From Maratus speciosus (taxonomy: Eukaryota > Arthropoda > Arachnida > Araneae > Salticidae): a stretch of 64,000 bases of DNA. How positions within the stretch are numbered: the first letter of the stretch is position 1; the number at the start of each line of letters is the position of its first letter. The stretch covers positions 596,351,068 through 596,415,067 of the forward strand of contig OZ010789.1 in assembly GCA_963932465.1 (NCBI GenBank), given 5' to 3'. The notes below the pieces were generated by a model that saw nothing but the letters and a program-made list of their open reading frames with translations, searched no databases and was not told where the DNA came from. This document shows, one piece after another, positions 11,487-24,746 of this stretch. The position numbers and the translations under genes are program-made.

Positions 11487-13420
11487 TAGTTTCCAGTAGA
11501 AAAGTTATTTTCTTTATGCTTATTATCAACCCCAAATGTTATTTACGAAACAACCAACTTTATTCTAAATTATTGTACATTTTTAAACAGTATAAATAAC
11601 GTTATTTGATTTTTGGAAGCCTTTATTACAATGAAAAATTTCTATTCACCACTATCGTTGGGTAAAAAACTTAATTTTTTGAATGTTTTTTATTAGTTTA
11701 CAATCAATCCTGTCAATGCGTATCACTATATTTAAATTGGAAAAAAGAATTGAGTGTATGTTTCATATAATTTCTCCTTCTTATTGTTATTACGCACAGA
11801 CATTACACAAAGTCATTACACACGCTTATAAAAAAATCCATATTTTTGGAAACATGAAATATATAAAATATAAAATGCTTATTTATATTTTTTTATAATA
11901 GCTTTCTCAATTTCATTTTAAATATTCGTTCAATATCTGCCTTTTTTACCTAAACAGTATTTTTCGAATGACTTTATCCGACCAATCAAAATATAAAACA
12001 CTATTCTGTTTTTTAAATTTAATCTGTGCAATTCTCTGTATATTCTATATATTATATGTGTATTCTGTATATTTAATCTTTGTATGTAATTTTTGTAGAT
12101 AAAACTGACTATAATGATACACTCTAGAAATAAATTGATTCAAAAACTTGATCATGTTTCGTTACCTTATGTATGAAAGAAGTATATATAAAAAATAAGA
12201 AAATCAAACATTTCACAGTAAATTGAAATTTAATATGAATCGCGATTAAAGATATCTTTGAAATTATTTTATAATCCTCAAAACAAATTTTTAAAAATAA
12301 ATTACTTAGGTTCTCATGATAAATTAACAAAGAAAACCGGAATAAGAAGCACAAAAGTAAATAAATGCAATATTTAAAAAATGAATAGAATTGCATTTAA
12401 AAGACAAAATTAAGACAAAGTGCTTAATGATATAAAAATTCTCGTTTTCTGTTTCTTTATATTTTGTGTTAGAAAATGTTTGAAAATAATTAATCTCAAA
12501 AAAAGAAAAATTGTTTAAGTTAATAAAATATATCACTAATTACATAAAATGCTTCTTTACTGAAAAATGATGAAAAAAAAGTATGTTTTTACATTGAATT
12601 TTATCTGCTTGATTAAAATAAAAAATAAATATCTAAACTGAAGTTTCCAGACTGTAAGTGAAACAAATTATAGGTAAATCTAATTAGCTAAAATAAACAG
12701 AAACAGAAAATCCTTTTAGTTGATTTACATTTTTAAGTGGATAAATACTACAAAAAAACACATGTTTGTCTATCGATTTTCATCTTCATTTATGTTAGTG
12801 CACATTTCAGAATCTAACAATGGAAACGAAATTGCTTAAAATTTTTATAAAGTATTCTCTATATATTTTATATTAAATTTAAACCAAATTCGGTAAGCAA
12901 TATTGTTTATAAATAATTTTACATTTAAGAAATTTATCTTTCTGCGAAAACATAAAAACAGCAAAAATGTTCTTTATATGCTCGGTTATGCATTGAATCT
13001 CATTTCTATACTGTAATAGTTTCAAAACGTTTCATGTGCAGCTTGAATTATCTTTACTAGCAGCTGAGGGGAGCTGTTTAGTACTTCATGGTGTTTGTGT
13101 TCATTTAATGCATTCAAATATTCCAATTTTGATTAATTAAACTTTCAGCAATTTTTCTAATAGATATTTTTGAAACTGACCTCTCTCAGTTTAAATTGAA
13201 TAATAATATTGACCAAAACTTTCAAAGCTTTTGCGAGAAAACCATATTATTTCGAAAATAATTATTTGCAAAACATACTATCTAAAACACTTTACATATC
13301 ATTGCGCATCTAATAGGAAACCCCGAAATAAAGGAAGAGCTCTCAATCGTATGCTACCCGAATGTAAATCGATAATGTCCATATTATAAATAAAAATCAA
13401 TTCCTTGGGTATAGCTTTAT
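11487..13420. other. AT-rich sequence without recognisable genes
   Basis: Very AT-rich DNA. Frames of 60-90 codons occur (for example 11683-11898 plus and 12124-12396 minus), but they are Phe/Ile/Lys/Tyr-rich, overlap one another on the same strand, and look like random open frames in low-GC sequence. Confidence 0.6.
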
Positions 13421-13459
13421 GCGCTCAACACCAGTAATGATTGGCAGTGGCAACACCTG

Positions 13460-13545
13460 TGCAATGAATTTCGCAATTACAGTAATTTGTTTAACTTCTA
13501 ATAAAACGCACAATTTCAAATTTCACACCCTCAAAAATTTTCAAT
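13460..13545. repeat. Dispersed repeat fragment (family also at 15210-15400 and 24230-24390)
   Basis: A short segment around TTTAACTTCTAATAAAACGC and CACACC matches blocks near 15210-15300 and 24270-24330. The surviving match is under 100 bp, so the family cannot be named. Confidence 0.4.
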
Positions 13546-15200
13546 TGTAAATTGTCTAAGTACTCTCTCACTTTGTTTATGAATTGGGTTTGTCTGCCCG
13601 TGTGTCTGGCTGTACTCTAACCGATTGCCATGAAATTGATATACGTTATTGGTGCTTAGTATGTCATGTCCGGTATTGAAAATTAAGTGTGTAGCATTTA
13701 CGGCTCATTTAAGGGACACTCAAAAGAATTCCGTTACATTACGGTCTAGGATTGGGGGATTTTTGCATAATATTTTGATGATATTACACTATTTTAAACA
13801 TATTGAAATTGATATATATGTGTCGTCCTAATAAACGTGGCATTGCTGTAATAACACCGCCATTTGAAGAGAAGATGATTACGCTTGCTTCTATAGAGGG
13901 CGTAGATTGCTGGGAATGATATCGTCAGATATCGCCAGATGCGTGTGTGACAGCGTGGGAGCACGTTAAAAGGCATCGTTCACATCATGGATGCCTCAAA
14001 CGGTGTCAACGCGTGTTCGTGCAATTTTTAAGAGCGGCAAATGTGAGTGTTAGTGAAATCTATCGTCGAATGCAAACTACTAGAAGGCTCTTACTCTAGA
14101 ATGTAGTGAGTATAAAATTTAGCGTTGATTTACAGGGACACGAAAGAATTTGGCCACAGAAGAAAAGGAACGATTGAAGCCTACGGACAATAATTGCTGA
14201 AAATTTGGATTTTCAGCTTGCGTTTTTAAATTTAATTATTTTTTAAATATTACTTGGTTTGCATAAATCTTATAGATCATATAATGGGCTGCACGAAAGA
14301 TTTCAGCAGCATCCGTTTATACGCGGAAGTTGCTGAATGGCAGTTTTCAACTCGGCTGTGCATTTAACTGAACTAACTTTTAGAATACATACATATCTAT
14401 AGATCATGTACTGGACTGCACAAAAAATCGTATATTTTCTCTACTATTCATGGTAATAATAGAAAATGTTTCCAAATGCATTTCGCGTTTTCTGAATTGT
14501 TCATTTATACATCATCTGTCACTTTACTAAACTGCGTACTAAATTTTTATTCATTATTATTAGTTAATCTGTCTATATCGTGTGAAGCCTATGGGTTTAT
14601 CGTATTACAAATCGTATTACGAATATTTTTCTTATTACAATTATAATTTTTGCAAAGTCGAAAAGGAAAAACAATTAAATAATTATAGAAAGTTTTATAT
14701 ATTATGTTGATATGTCATATTCACCTTAATTAATCAAAACCCTCATTGAAATACCACCGATAAAGTTAAAATACCTTGTACAGAGAATAATTGTTCCTAT
14801 TGATAATCATGAAAAATCTGGTGTTTATAGGAGGACGTGTGTGTCAAATCTCGCTTTATCAAAAATTTAGAAATTCGTACTTTTTCTATCAATCTATGCT
14901 CTTGGTAAACCTTCATCGAAAAAATAATACAATCTGCACACAAAAAAAAGGAATTTAACAAATTAGAACGACCATTTGGAAAATTATTTTTTCAAAGACT
15001 AAAATTTAAGACATAAAAAATTGCAAGGAGTTGATCATACATTACGTACGCCATGAATTAAACATTAATAGAGTTATTACACGTAAAAATTGCAAGCGAC
15101 AAAAATCGCCTCGACTCGTCAGATTTCCTGAAGTTTACGTATTATCCTAACATTTCATTGTCTGTTCGTAAAAAGGCTTTTCCATCATCGGATTTCGAAG
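13546..15200. other. Mixed-composition stretch, possible decayed transposon pieces
   Basis: At about 13840-14190 the base composition is less AT-biased and two similar blocks, GGACACTCAAAAGAATT and GGACACGAAAGAATT, lie about 430 bp apart. At about 14270-14430 a GATCATATAATGGGCTGCAC block recurs in diverged form 120 bp later. No protein family can be recognised in any frame. This may be old transposon debris. Confidence 0.35.
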
Positions 15201-15209
15201 AAATCTGAC

Positions 15210-15400
15210 GTCCATTTTAAATGAAATTTCATTCTAAAACTTCAAAACATCCCACAATATTACTTTTTACACCGTCGTATAGAAAAAAAAATGTACTTTT
15301 CATTGCAACTTGTTTGAAAGCTGTATCTCAATTTGTTTCTGAGTTATTAATTTTTTTTCTAGATTTTGTTATAGTGGAAACAGAAGTATCCATCTCTGTT
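15210..15400. repeat. Dispersed repeat copy (family also at 24230-24390)
   Basis: The segment ACACCGTCGTATAGAAAAAA followed by TGCAACTTGTTTGAAAGC matches the order ATACCATCGTATTGG, TGCAATTTGTTTGAAAAC at 24310-24365, in the same orientation. Frames crossing both copies (15221-15472 and 24174-24386) share a few residues only because the DNA is repeated; no domain is recognisable. The ends are not defined. Confidence 0.6.
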
Positions 15401-15990
15401 GAAAGTAAAGGAAAATACAGATTACTGTATAGACCAATCAGAAAACGAATAAAATGCGGATTCAACCAATAAAACCCCTCAGGTATGTTTTTGATTTCCT
15501 ACACTGACAGAGAGAGAACAATAACTATTTTTCCAAATGGTAAAAAAAAAAAAAAAATAAATAAATAAATAAAACTAGTTTTATACTGAATCTTTGGCAT
15601 TGTAAAATCTCGGCTTACAATGAAATCGAGTGGGCGCAACTTCAGTTTTAACGCAAGCAACTCCATTATGAAATATGTCCCCATTGTCCCTATTCACACT
15701 TACAGCAATATAAATAGTTAATGATTTTTTTCGGGCAATATCCGGTATTGAACGTAAAACTTCATAGATCAATAAATAAAATAATAAAGGAGTATAATTA
15801 ATGCACAAATTAACAGAAAATTAATAAAACTACTTTCTTAATCCATTGAAATAATCAGAACCAAAATGTCTGTTTAAGTATTTGAAATCTTTGGTGCTTT
15901 TATTCGACTGTTAACTAGTCGTATGTGGTTAATAAAAAATACAAAATTTCGCGTTAAATGACTTTCAAAATATTATTTGAGTACAAATTA

Positions 15991-16387
15991 CCGTATTTTA
16001 TGGAAGAAACGCCGCACCCGTCGTAAACGCCGCACTCCTCAAATTGGCCTGAATAAGCTTAAAAATATAGTAATCGCCGCACCCGTTATAACCTCCGCAT
16101 CCATCGGAACGCTACTTTTGTCGACAGCGTCACATTGACCTAACTTTAATCAATGTTTTCTGAGCAGTGTAGGATGCCTCGTTTTTAATATCTTAAGATG
16201 TCTGAAGTTTTATTTAAAATATTTAAATCCAGTTTTAAATATTTTTATGAATTTTCAGATTAAGGAAACTCAGTTGGTGTTTAATAAAAATCGTAAACGC
16301 CGCACATGGTGTAAACGCCGCACTTTGAAAAAAAAAAAAAAACTTTTAAACTCGTAAACGCCGCGGCGTTTCTTCCATAAAATACGG
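15991..16387. mobile_element. 397 bp MITE with CCGTATTTT ends
   Basis: The left end CCGTATTTTATGGAAGAAAC and the right end are perfect inverted repeats for about 25 bp, and both are flanked by TA (15989-15990, 16388-16389). CGCCGCAC is repeated in direct and inverted form inside. There is no coding capacity. TA insertion and CCGTATTT-like ends fit a Tc1/mariner or pogo-type MITE. Confidence 0.85.
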
Positions 16388-16720
16388 TAATATACAAATG
16401 CTTATTGACATTAATATTTGGCATTCTGAAAAAGAAAAAAAATATTTACATATATAAACGTAAAGAGTCTATTAAAGTTTTTAATAAAAAAATGGTTTTC
16501 AACAATTATCCGTAACAAAAGAAGATATGGTTCGTTTCCCTAGTTCTTGAAACTAGGAAATACGTGGAAGTGCATTTCCTTGGTCTTCTTTTTATCAAAA
16601 TCGACATTTTAAAATCCTTTCCAGTTATAATATGAAAAAATAATTTAGGTGTTTCTTCTTTGCTACATATCATAATTTATCCATTTTTATTATAATAAAC
16701 ACTTTTAGAAATTGTATTTG

Positions 16721-16751
<31 letters not shown>
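16721..16751. repeat. Poly(A) tract of about 31 bp
   Basis: An uninterrupted A run between the MITE at 15991-16387 and the Tigger remnant. It has no other diagnostic context. Confidence 0.8.
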
Positions 16752-16752
<1 letters not shown>

Positions 16753-16863
16753 AGATTTAATTGTTGTTTCCTTCATAGATGAGGGTGAAATTTTATCTGT
16801 TATACAGTAAACAATGGCTTTAAATGTGTCTTCTGACACATTGGATTGCAGCTCAACATATCC

Positions 16864-16974
16864 CTTCAAAGTGTCCACTGCAGAATGTGTTTGTTGATCT
16901 CTTCAAAGTCTCCACTGCAGAATGTGTTTGTTTATCTCTTCAAAGTATCCACTGCAGAAAGTGCTTGTTTGTTT
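16864..16974. repeat. Three tandem 37 bp copies
   Basis: CTTCAAAGT, CCACTGCAGAATGTG and TTTGTT recur at starts 16864, 16901 and 16938, a period of exactly 37 bp. It lies in the degraded C-terminal part of the Tigger transposase. Because 37 is not a multiple of three, the duplications shift the frame, so they arose after the gene stopped being used or helped to kill it. Confidence 0.85.
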
Positions 16975-17596
16975 GTTACATTTGGTGATAATTCGTCGAT
17001 TTCTGTATCCCTTTCTTCCGATTCATAAGAAGCTTTCATTTGGTCGATGATATCATTATCGTCCCACTAACCGCACATTGTTACTGTGTCATCTAATCTA
17101 CGTCGACAAAATCATTAAATTCCATGTTATCCAGATTCATGAGTCATGTAAATCTGTTCCAATCATTTTCGGTGCAGTTTTCATCAGAATTATCGATGTT
17201 AATTATCTATCTGCTTTCGTGATTTTCAATTAATCCATCCTTTTTAAAGCTATTTATTATCGTAGAGCAGTGGTTCCCAACCTTTTTTTGCCCGCGCCCC
17301 ACCTAAGCCGCTCTAAAATCATTATGCCCCCCCCCCCTCCGTTCTATATCATATAATTTTTTTTTTTACTTTTTAAAGTCATTTCCCATTCTTTAATTTA
17401 TCAAAATCATATTTTTTTTACTACACGTATGTTTTTAGCATAACTCTATGTATGCAGAGAGGCCATGGATCTTCGCATTTACATCTACAAAAGTTTTATT
17501 GTTTCTGGGCAACAAACCCTCAGATTTAAAACTGATAAATAGCCTACATTTTCATCTTCGCAAAATTTCTTGATATCTCTCCCACATTTTATATTA

Positions 17597-17980
17597 CCGT
17601 ATATACTGGCAGATAAGTCGAGGAATTTCTGACAATTTTCGGTAAGAAAATTTGGGGGGTCGACTTATACGCGAGTCAGTTAAGAAAGAAAAACCAAAAA
17701 CTTCGAATACTGCAAAATTATAGCTTTTTATGTGTATGAATAAAAAAATAATACATAAATATACAAATAACAACAATTTATCATTTAAAATGATTTGTTT
17801 TTGTTTACTTAGTACCTTTTCGCATTGGCATTTGAAATCTTTGATTTTATTTTGTGCAAAATTGAAGTAAAAAGTTAGGGTGTCGAATTATACGCGGGTT
17901 TTTGATTTTTTCCAGAATTTGCATTCGAAAGTTAGGGGGTCGACTTATACGCGAGTTGACTTATACGCGAGTATATACTT
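17597..17980. mobile_element. 384 bp MITE with CCGTATATACT ends, nested in the hAT element
   Basis: The left end CCGTATATACTGG is inverted at the right end as GAGTATATACTT, and both are flanked by TA. The subterminal motif GTCGACTTATACGCGAG occurs in direct and inverted copies on both sides. The style (CCGTAT..., ATAAGTCGA) resembles pogo/Tigger-derived MITEs. The last three right-end bases have mutated away from CGG. Confidence 0.8.
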
Positions 17981-18554
17981 TACATCTGATAGAATTCATA
18001 TATTTTATAATGGATTTTAGTATGTACTTCATTAAGAACAAATGATTTTTGTTTATCATCGAGACTGTTTGGATAATATAATTCAGCAGTAAAATTTCCG
18101 GATTCACGTTTTTATCCATTTTAAGCAATTATTTTTCTTTCCCGTCATGGCATACTTCTTTTATAGCGCACTTTCTTTTTCCCATTATTAATATTTCGCC
18201 ATCATGTTTTGTTCGATCTCAAATTTTAAAATGATATGTCATGAAGTATGTTTATATACTGTGTGTGTAGTCAGCAGAAGAGCCATTCGAAGTTTACTTT
18301 CTACTATTCCTTCCGCGATGCGCACGCGAATTTATTAATTTCATAAAATTAGTACCTCATTTAAATAATTCAAAACATTTTTTAGATTAACCATGTCAAA
18401 ATAGTCAATTTTAGATATGCCCTATAAAATTTCATATGTAAAAGCTCCTTAATGAGTCATATTGTCCTATGAATAGAAGTTTTATAATTATATATATATA
18501 TAATAAAATATTATATATAATAGAATAAAAATAAATAGAATAAATATAATGGAA

Positions 18555-18597
<43 letters not shown>
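18555..18597. repeat. (TA)n microsatellite
   Basis: More than 15 TA units. The minus-strand frame reading IYIYIY through it is not a gene. Confidence 0.9.
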
Positions 18598-18602
<5 letters not shown>

Positions 18603-20664
18603 AAAAAGAGAGATGTGTTTTACTAAAATAATATTAAAACCAGAAAAATTAAGACGATTTTTTAATGTATAAAAGATGTCCAAATTTGTAAAAAAATTCA
18701 GATAATTATTCCAGTATAAGTGTATTTTCAACTTTCAAATGAAAAGGTTTCGAAAATTAATTTTTATTCAGTTATTTTTAAATTTTTCATTTACTATTTC
18801 TATTTTTAGACTTAGACACTGCTTTCATTAGAAAAAAAGAAAATGACATAAAATATGTTACTAAGAAATCTGAAATTGTCCCCCTGAAAAGTTACATTGC
18901 CCCCCTGTGGGGCGTACCCTCCACATTGTGAACCACTGTCGTAGAGGAAGACACGTTGTTTCATGCTTTGTCAACAACTGGCATATCTTGCATAACATCT
19001 TCCATTTCGGACAACATTTTTTTAACCACATGCTGACAATATTTTACTTTAAAATTTTTGGATAATGCCCTGATCAAGTGGTTGAAGTTTTGAGGTAGTG
19101 TTTGGGGGGAGAAATTCAATTTCTAAGTTTTTCATTCCAGGTATGGCATTGTGCGCCGCACAGTTACGGATCAAAAACACAATTTTCAGCTTTTCTGTTT
19201 TTATATTTTTATTTGATTTTTTAAAGCCAGCTTTCAAAAATGTTTGATATTATATAAGCTTCACTGTAGCTTCATAAGCCAAAGGAAATGATATTATGCG
19301 TAGGAAACATCTTGGATTTTTTTATTTCCTAATCATGAACGGTTTTAATTTCTCTGTTCCATTCATATTTGCACAAAACATCAAGGTGACACACCCTTTA
19401 ATTCTCTTGCCTCCATCATATCATTTTCATGACATCCATGACCATTTTATCTGGAGGACATTTAAAAAGAAGTTCAGTTTCATCTGTATTAAACGCATCT
19501 TTTTCGTTGTAATCCTTCCCGATCAAACTTATTTTCTTTCTAAATTCTTCACAAAATTCCTCGTCTAAGCAAGCACTTTCACCAAGAATTTTCAAAAATG
19601 AAACGTTATTACGTTTTTTGAAATTTTTGAATAAACCATTACCTCCTTTGAAATTTAATTGGCCTAACTCTTTTGCAAAATGTTTCGCTTTTTCTTTGAT
19701 TAAAATCCATCTACAGGGATGTTTTAAGTTCTACATTGTGTAATCCGCATCATAAGGAACTTCCCCATCTGGGGAAATTGGCTGGTTTTTAACCTCTATC
19801 ACTTACCTAAATCGTCCTCGAACTTTTGTAGGATAGTTGTTTTATTTTTTTTTTTAATTGTTGAGAATATGCTGCTTTGAATTCCAAACTTCTTTTCAAT
19901 TTCCTTTTTCTTTTTCGATTTTTTTTTCATCTTCGTCGATGATTTGTTTCTTCACTTCAATAGAAAACGTATTCAATTTACGTTTGTTAGCCATTTTGAA
20001 CAGATGACTCGCAGAAGATCTTACATATAAATGTTCCATTTTTTTTTTTTCTGAAATAACCAAAAAATAAAGGAAACTAACCAGAACGTCACTAAAGGCA
20101 TTCACACATTTCTTTACCCCTCCTTACAATGATAAAAATTCTACATACTTCTTACAAACCGCCTACTTCTTGATTCTTGCTCATTATTGTCATTTCCGGT
20201 TTCCGTAAAATCACTTCCAACCCCTGAAGAAAATAACCTTGGAGAATGAAAGGACAAAGAAAAGATAAATGGTCACTGCATGCGCAATGGCAACTGACTG
20301 AAAAGAGATAATGAAACAATAAAATAAGATTTTCCACTCCCGTCTTGGGGGTGGGGGGGTCAAGGGATTTTATTGTGTTACTGGCGTCTTTATATCCGTT
20401 TATTTTAAAGAGTATGTGAAATTTTGTGACTTTAGTTTTTTTTATTCTTTAAAAATTTCTATTTTTTGAAACTGTTTTTGATTCATAAAAACAATTTCTA
20501 CACTATGTACGGGAAAAAATTCCAGTTATCGAGGGATGAGCCAAAAACTTTTTCTTCAAACCAAGGATTTTTAAACATTGAGTGTATAGGAATTTTGAAG
20601 ATTTTTTTTTTCGAGATATCGAAGAATTGGTGAGATGAAGGCTCGAGTTAGTGGGGTTCAAATG

Positions 20665-23444
20665 TATATATCTTCTAAAATATAAATTTTTATGAATTCC
20701 TCGCCATACTGGTTTTATTCTGAAGTTTACAAAACGCATAAAAAGAAAACTCTTTTAATTCATACATGTATCATTGAATTTTTCACGATATTATAAAACA
20801 CGGTACAATAAACTAAATACATATATATTGTTTTTTTTTAAATAACGAGATATAAATATATTTTTTAAAATAATGTTATTTACTTAAAACTGTGAAAGTA
20901 GTACATGTATATTCAACATATATATTTGAATCCATCAATTAATGTATCTATCTATTTATCTATACTATCTATCTTTTGAGAACGGATTATTTGATTTTTC
21001 TTTTTATTCACGTCATTTTCAAACTGAAAATTAAAATTAAAATTATATTTTATTTGAGTAAATTGTGAAAACAATATTGTGATTGAAATATATATTATGT
21101 GTGTGTGTGTGTGTTTGTGTATTACCCTCTTACTCTATCTATCTACCTGTATATATATATATATTTTTTTTTTTCCAGTAGATTATCCCACTAATTTGGA
21201 TTAACGGAAAACCTCTTATCTAACAATATAATTAACTTCTTAGATCTTAAAATTACAATCAAAGACAACAAAACAATAACAGATTTATATGTTAAACGTA
21301 AAGAAATTAAAGTTCAAAGTTAATCCATTTATAAATTTTAAATCTTGTCTTCATCATTCTGTATATCGAAATATAATACTTAATCATTTATATAGAATAA
21401 AATGTTTATGTTCTTTACATGTAATTAACAATAATATTTAAAAACTAATTTATGATGCATTAAATCATGGTTTTCCAAAAAAAATCATATATCCTTTAAT
21501 ATACAATTAGTTCTTACATGATCATTTAAAAAACAAACTAACACATGCGTAAACAAAATTACAAAAAAATTTATAAAATAAGAAAATATTTATTAAAAAA
21601 ATTAAAAATTGTAAAATAATAATAAAAAATTACTATAGGATGGCTTAGTGGGTAAATGTTAGATTACGGAGGAGGGTGGTGTTGTCTGGATAATACACAA
21701 TGGTTAATTAAAAAAAAGAGAAAAAATGATGGGGCATTTGAATTATAACTACATTGTTAATACACATTTTATATGGAAGTTGATTCGATATTTTGTATGC
21801 ATATGGTGACGTTTAATTTATATTTCAATTCATATTTAATTTATTTAGCTTAATTAATATTTAATCAAATTAACAATTAATTTGTTTTTATTTTTTAGTC
21901 TGCTTAGGACAATATCATATTAATTTTTAATAGTATACCATCTTTATAGAGAATAATATGCATAATTAGTTTATTTGATATTACTAATGTTATACAGTTT
22001 GCACTAAAATTGGGTCATTAGTATTTAGTATTCCTCCATATTTATTATATTGTTTAATTTTAAACTTAGTGTTCAATGATTAATTATCATCGGTTTTATG
22101 TATGATAGTCCCAAATTCATATTCTTTAGATTTTTCTATGATATTATGAAATTAAAACACACACTTTATTTGTGATCTTTAGGCAATTGGGAATTAAAGA
22201 ATCTGACAATCTTCTATAAACATCCATTTTTCTTTTTCTGTTCATTTTATTAATTTATTTTTTATATTTAATAGTAATTCTTAAAGATATTTTTATATTT
22301 TTATTATATATAATTTTTTTATGTTATAGCATATAGCTATATAATAATATTATTGTTATAAAACTATTTAAATTCTCCGTATACATTAAATGGGTATCGT
22401 AGTAGCATATATTGAAAGCATTATATTAACATTTGTATTTATTTAATATTTTTGTGAATGATGATATATAATATTGTATTATTTATATATTAAAATTTGT
22501 GGGGTTACGCAGTTGATATTTTTTGAAATCATTAGCTTCTATTTGGTATATCTTATGACATTATGATAATCATTTGTATTAACATATCGTACTAGATGGC
22601 AGCACCAAAATTTAATTTTCATTTTGTCTTTTGATGCTTCTATAAGAGTGAAAATTTCATTTTTTTACACTAGGTGGCACTGTATGCTGGATATTTGCGA
22701 TATTGTAAAATAATAGTTTTGGTATTTTTTACTTTAGTTAAGAATTTAAAACAATTTAAAAGTGTTTATAGGTATTTTGGATACTAATAATGTAATTATT
22801 TTATATTTATATTATATTAATTGAATTTATCACGATATTTCAATATGATTAACTGAATCCATTATGTTTTAATATCTGTGTTAACTTAACTGTTAAAATA
22901 ACCTTAAACTTATCGTGCTTTTCGATACCATGTGCAGGAGATTTTTCGGCTAAAAAACTGGGATATTATTCGGTATGTTGTGTATTATTACTATTTTTCT
23001 ATGATATAAATTAAATATTTAAAAGGTTGTATTTCTTTTTCCATTTCATGTCATTTAATATTATTTTGTTTTTATCTTGAAGCTATTCTCTTGGTAATGT
23101 TGGTCGTTTGAGTACAGGAGGAAAAAAAAATTTCAGCTTCTAGCTTTTTTTCTCACAGAAAACGACCGATTTGCTTATATCATTGAATTCCGTACTCTTG
23201 ATAAAATAATTCAATATATAAGCTTTTCAATTATTTTTTATCGGTATCCATATTCTTCTTTCTTTTTTTTCTTCCATATTAATTCTTGTAATATAGTACA
23301 AGGCACTTTGTTTAATACATAGCAGCTTGTATATTTTATGTTTTTGATATCAATATTTAGTGTCATGGGGGGATACTGTATTATTGTCATTTCATTCACA
23401 CTATCGCGGTTTTTGGTTTTGGTCGGTAATGTTTAATTAATGGT

Positions 23445-23501
<57 letters not shown>

Positions 23502-24120
23502 ATCGCTGCATGCATTAAAATTTAATTTTCTATTTAATTATTGTTTAAGTATATAACTTAAAAGAACAGAAATAGAAATTCAAGAATTTAAGTATTTTTA
23601 TTTCAAATAAATATATCATAAAAGATATTCGCATTATATTCTGAAACAAAATATTCTGTATATGATCATCTCAAATCGGTGACCTTGTTCAAAACATAAA
23701 TCATAAAATTGCAAATCAATAACTTCAATAACTTCGATTGTTAAATATAGGCTGCATTGCATCTAAATATATCATAAATCAGATATGCCTGAATACAAAT
23801 ATTCTTCTTTATATGATTTATGCTTAGATACACAATTCGTAATTTATTATTTTTTTTCTTGTGGAATTGCTGAAGTTACTTGAAGGATATTTAATGTAAC
23901 TGTATAAAGTACTTGAAGGAAGTACTTGCAGATCATAAAGTGCTTCCATCAATAGAAAAATTTGGAAAGTACTGAAACATCCAAATACATGATAAGACAC
24001 TTTATTTTTGGATATTAAGAAAATAAATTAAACGTCCTTTAAAATTTATAACGAAGAAAACAGTAAACTTTATTTTTTTATACTTTCAAGCTTACTTATT
24101 TAAGGAACATTGGATTTCAT
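20665..24120. other. Very AT-rich intergenic sequence with microsatellites
   Basis: Contains (TG)n at 21098-21120, short TATC and TA runs near 20940-21165, and a (TA)n(TG)n compound repeat at 23447-23502. At about 21642-21710 GGATGGCTTAGTGGGTAAATG resembles a tRNA A-box, but no B-box follows at the right distance. No coding frame over 60 codons is present in most of the interval. Confidence 0.6.
23447..23502. repeat. Compound (TA)n(TG)n microsatellite
   Basis: About 14 TA units pass directly into about 12 TG units, an alternating purine-pyrimidine stretch of the kind that can adopt Z-form or cruciform structure. Confidence 0.95.
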
Positions 24121-24229
24121 AAATGTACAGCGCTTTCGATGAATCTTTTTAGCCCCCCGGTGCGGTATGCTATTTGTTTCTCCCAGCTTATTTCGTGCCG
24201 TCTCCAAAAAATAACGTTACATTACAGAA

Positions 24230-24390
24230 GCTAGCCGTAAAACAAAGCAGTACGATTAAATACGCTATAGCAATTTTTTTAACTTCTAAACATCGCACAT
24301 TTAAAATTTTTATACCATCGTATTGGGAGAAAAAAGTACTTTTAAATGCAATTTGTTTGAAAACTATATCTTCATTTATTTTTTAAAAAT
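24230..24390. repeat. Dispersed repeat copy (family also at 15210-15400)
   Basis: Matches the 15210 copy block by block, including TACCATCGTATTGG and CAATTTGTTTGAAAAC. The flanks (AGCCCCCCGGTGCGG upstream at 24150) have no counterpart at 15 kb, so the shared part is the remnant of an insertion or of an older duplication. Confidence 0.6.
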
Positions 24391-24746
24391 TAATTTTATT
24401 GTAGTTTTTAGAAGAATTTGATTAATTTTGGCAACTCAAGTACTCATTTTCTCTAGACAGTAAAGAGAAAATAGTCAAAAATAGCAATTATATCTTCATG
24501 TTGCAACTTTCTTATAAAAACTGAAAAAAAGTAATTACAATACGTGCTATTTTGAAAAAAAAATGTATATATAAATGAATGGATGTCTTTTTGCTGCATT
24601 TGTGTATTATTCTGAGATAGTGACCTTACCCATACTTTATTGTAGATGTTTATGATTGGATCGTAAATGAGGAATACTTCAGTGAATTCGGATGACGTCA
24701 TTTTATATAGATGGAATCGCGTGTTTTAAGTCTTAAAACTGAGCTA

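Larger units (their letters stand above)
17268..18938. mobile_element. Non-autonomous hAT transposon, 1671 bp, perfect 8 bp TSD
   Basis: The left end CAGTGGTTCCCAACC and right end GTGAACCACTG are inverted hAT-type termini. The flanking octamer TCGTAGAG is identical on both sides (17260-17267, 18939-18946). Pyrimidine/C-rich subterminal blocks at 17310-17345 and their G-rich counterpart near 18880-18920 mirror each other. There is no transposase. The element contains a 384 bp MITE (17597-17980) and a (TA)n tract (18555-18597). It sits inside the Tigger transposase pseudogene. Confidence 0.95.
16800..19994 (-). pseudogene. Tigger/pogo-type transposase pseudogene, split by a hAT insertion
   Basis: Minus-strand translation gives scattered but recognisable pieces of a DDE_1/CENP-B-like transposase. 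The N-terminus starts at 19994 with MANKRKLNTF, fitting a basic helix-turn-helix start. Around 19500-19650 come FKKRNNVSF-like and then AFNTDET.LLFKCPPDK, the classic block around the first catalytic Asp. At 19049-19237 comes NCAAHNAIPGMKNLEIEFLP followed by LQPLDQGII, the block with the second Asp replaced by an R-N-C context and the conserved PPNTTS/PLDQG motif. Stops and frameshifts are frequent. The gene is then interrupted at 18946-17260 by a 1.67 kb hAT element and resumes as a degraded C-terminal region down to about 16800. It is dead, and the C-terminal edge is approximate. Confidence 0.85.
16800..20664 (-). mobile_element. Degenerate Tigger/pogo DNA transposon
   Basis: This encloses the transposase pseudogene. 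On the minus strand the presumed 5' terminus begins at 20664 with CATTTGAACCCCACTAACTC, followed by CTCGA/ATCGA-rich sequence typical of Tigger ends (a Tigger-like start would be CAGTTGAACCCC), and TA lies just outside at 20665-20666. The opposite end could not be located; it may have been lost near the poly(A) tract at 16721 or the MITE beyond it. The 670 bp between the end and the start codon is consistent with a 5' leader. Confidence 0.55.

Noticed and set aside
21642..21710. tRNA or SINE head at GGATGGCTTAGTGGG
   Set aside because: No B-box at the expected distance and no TSD.
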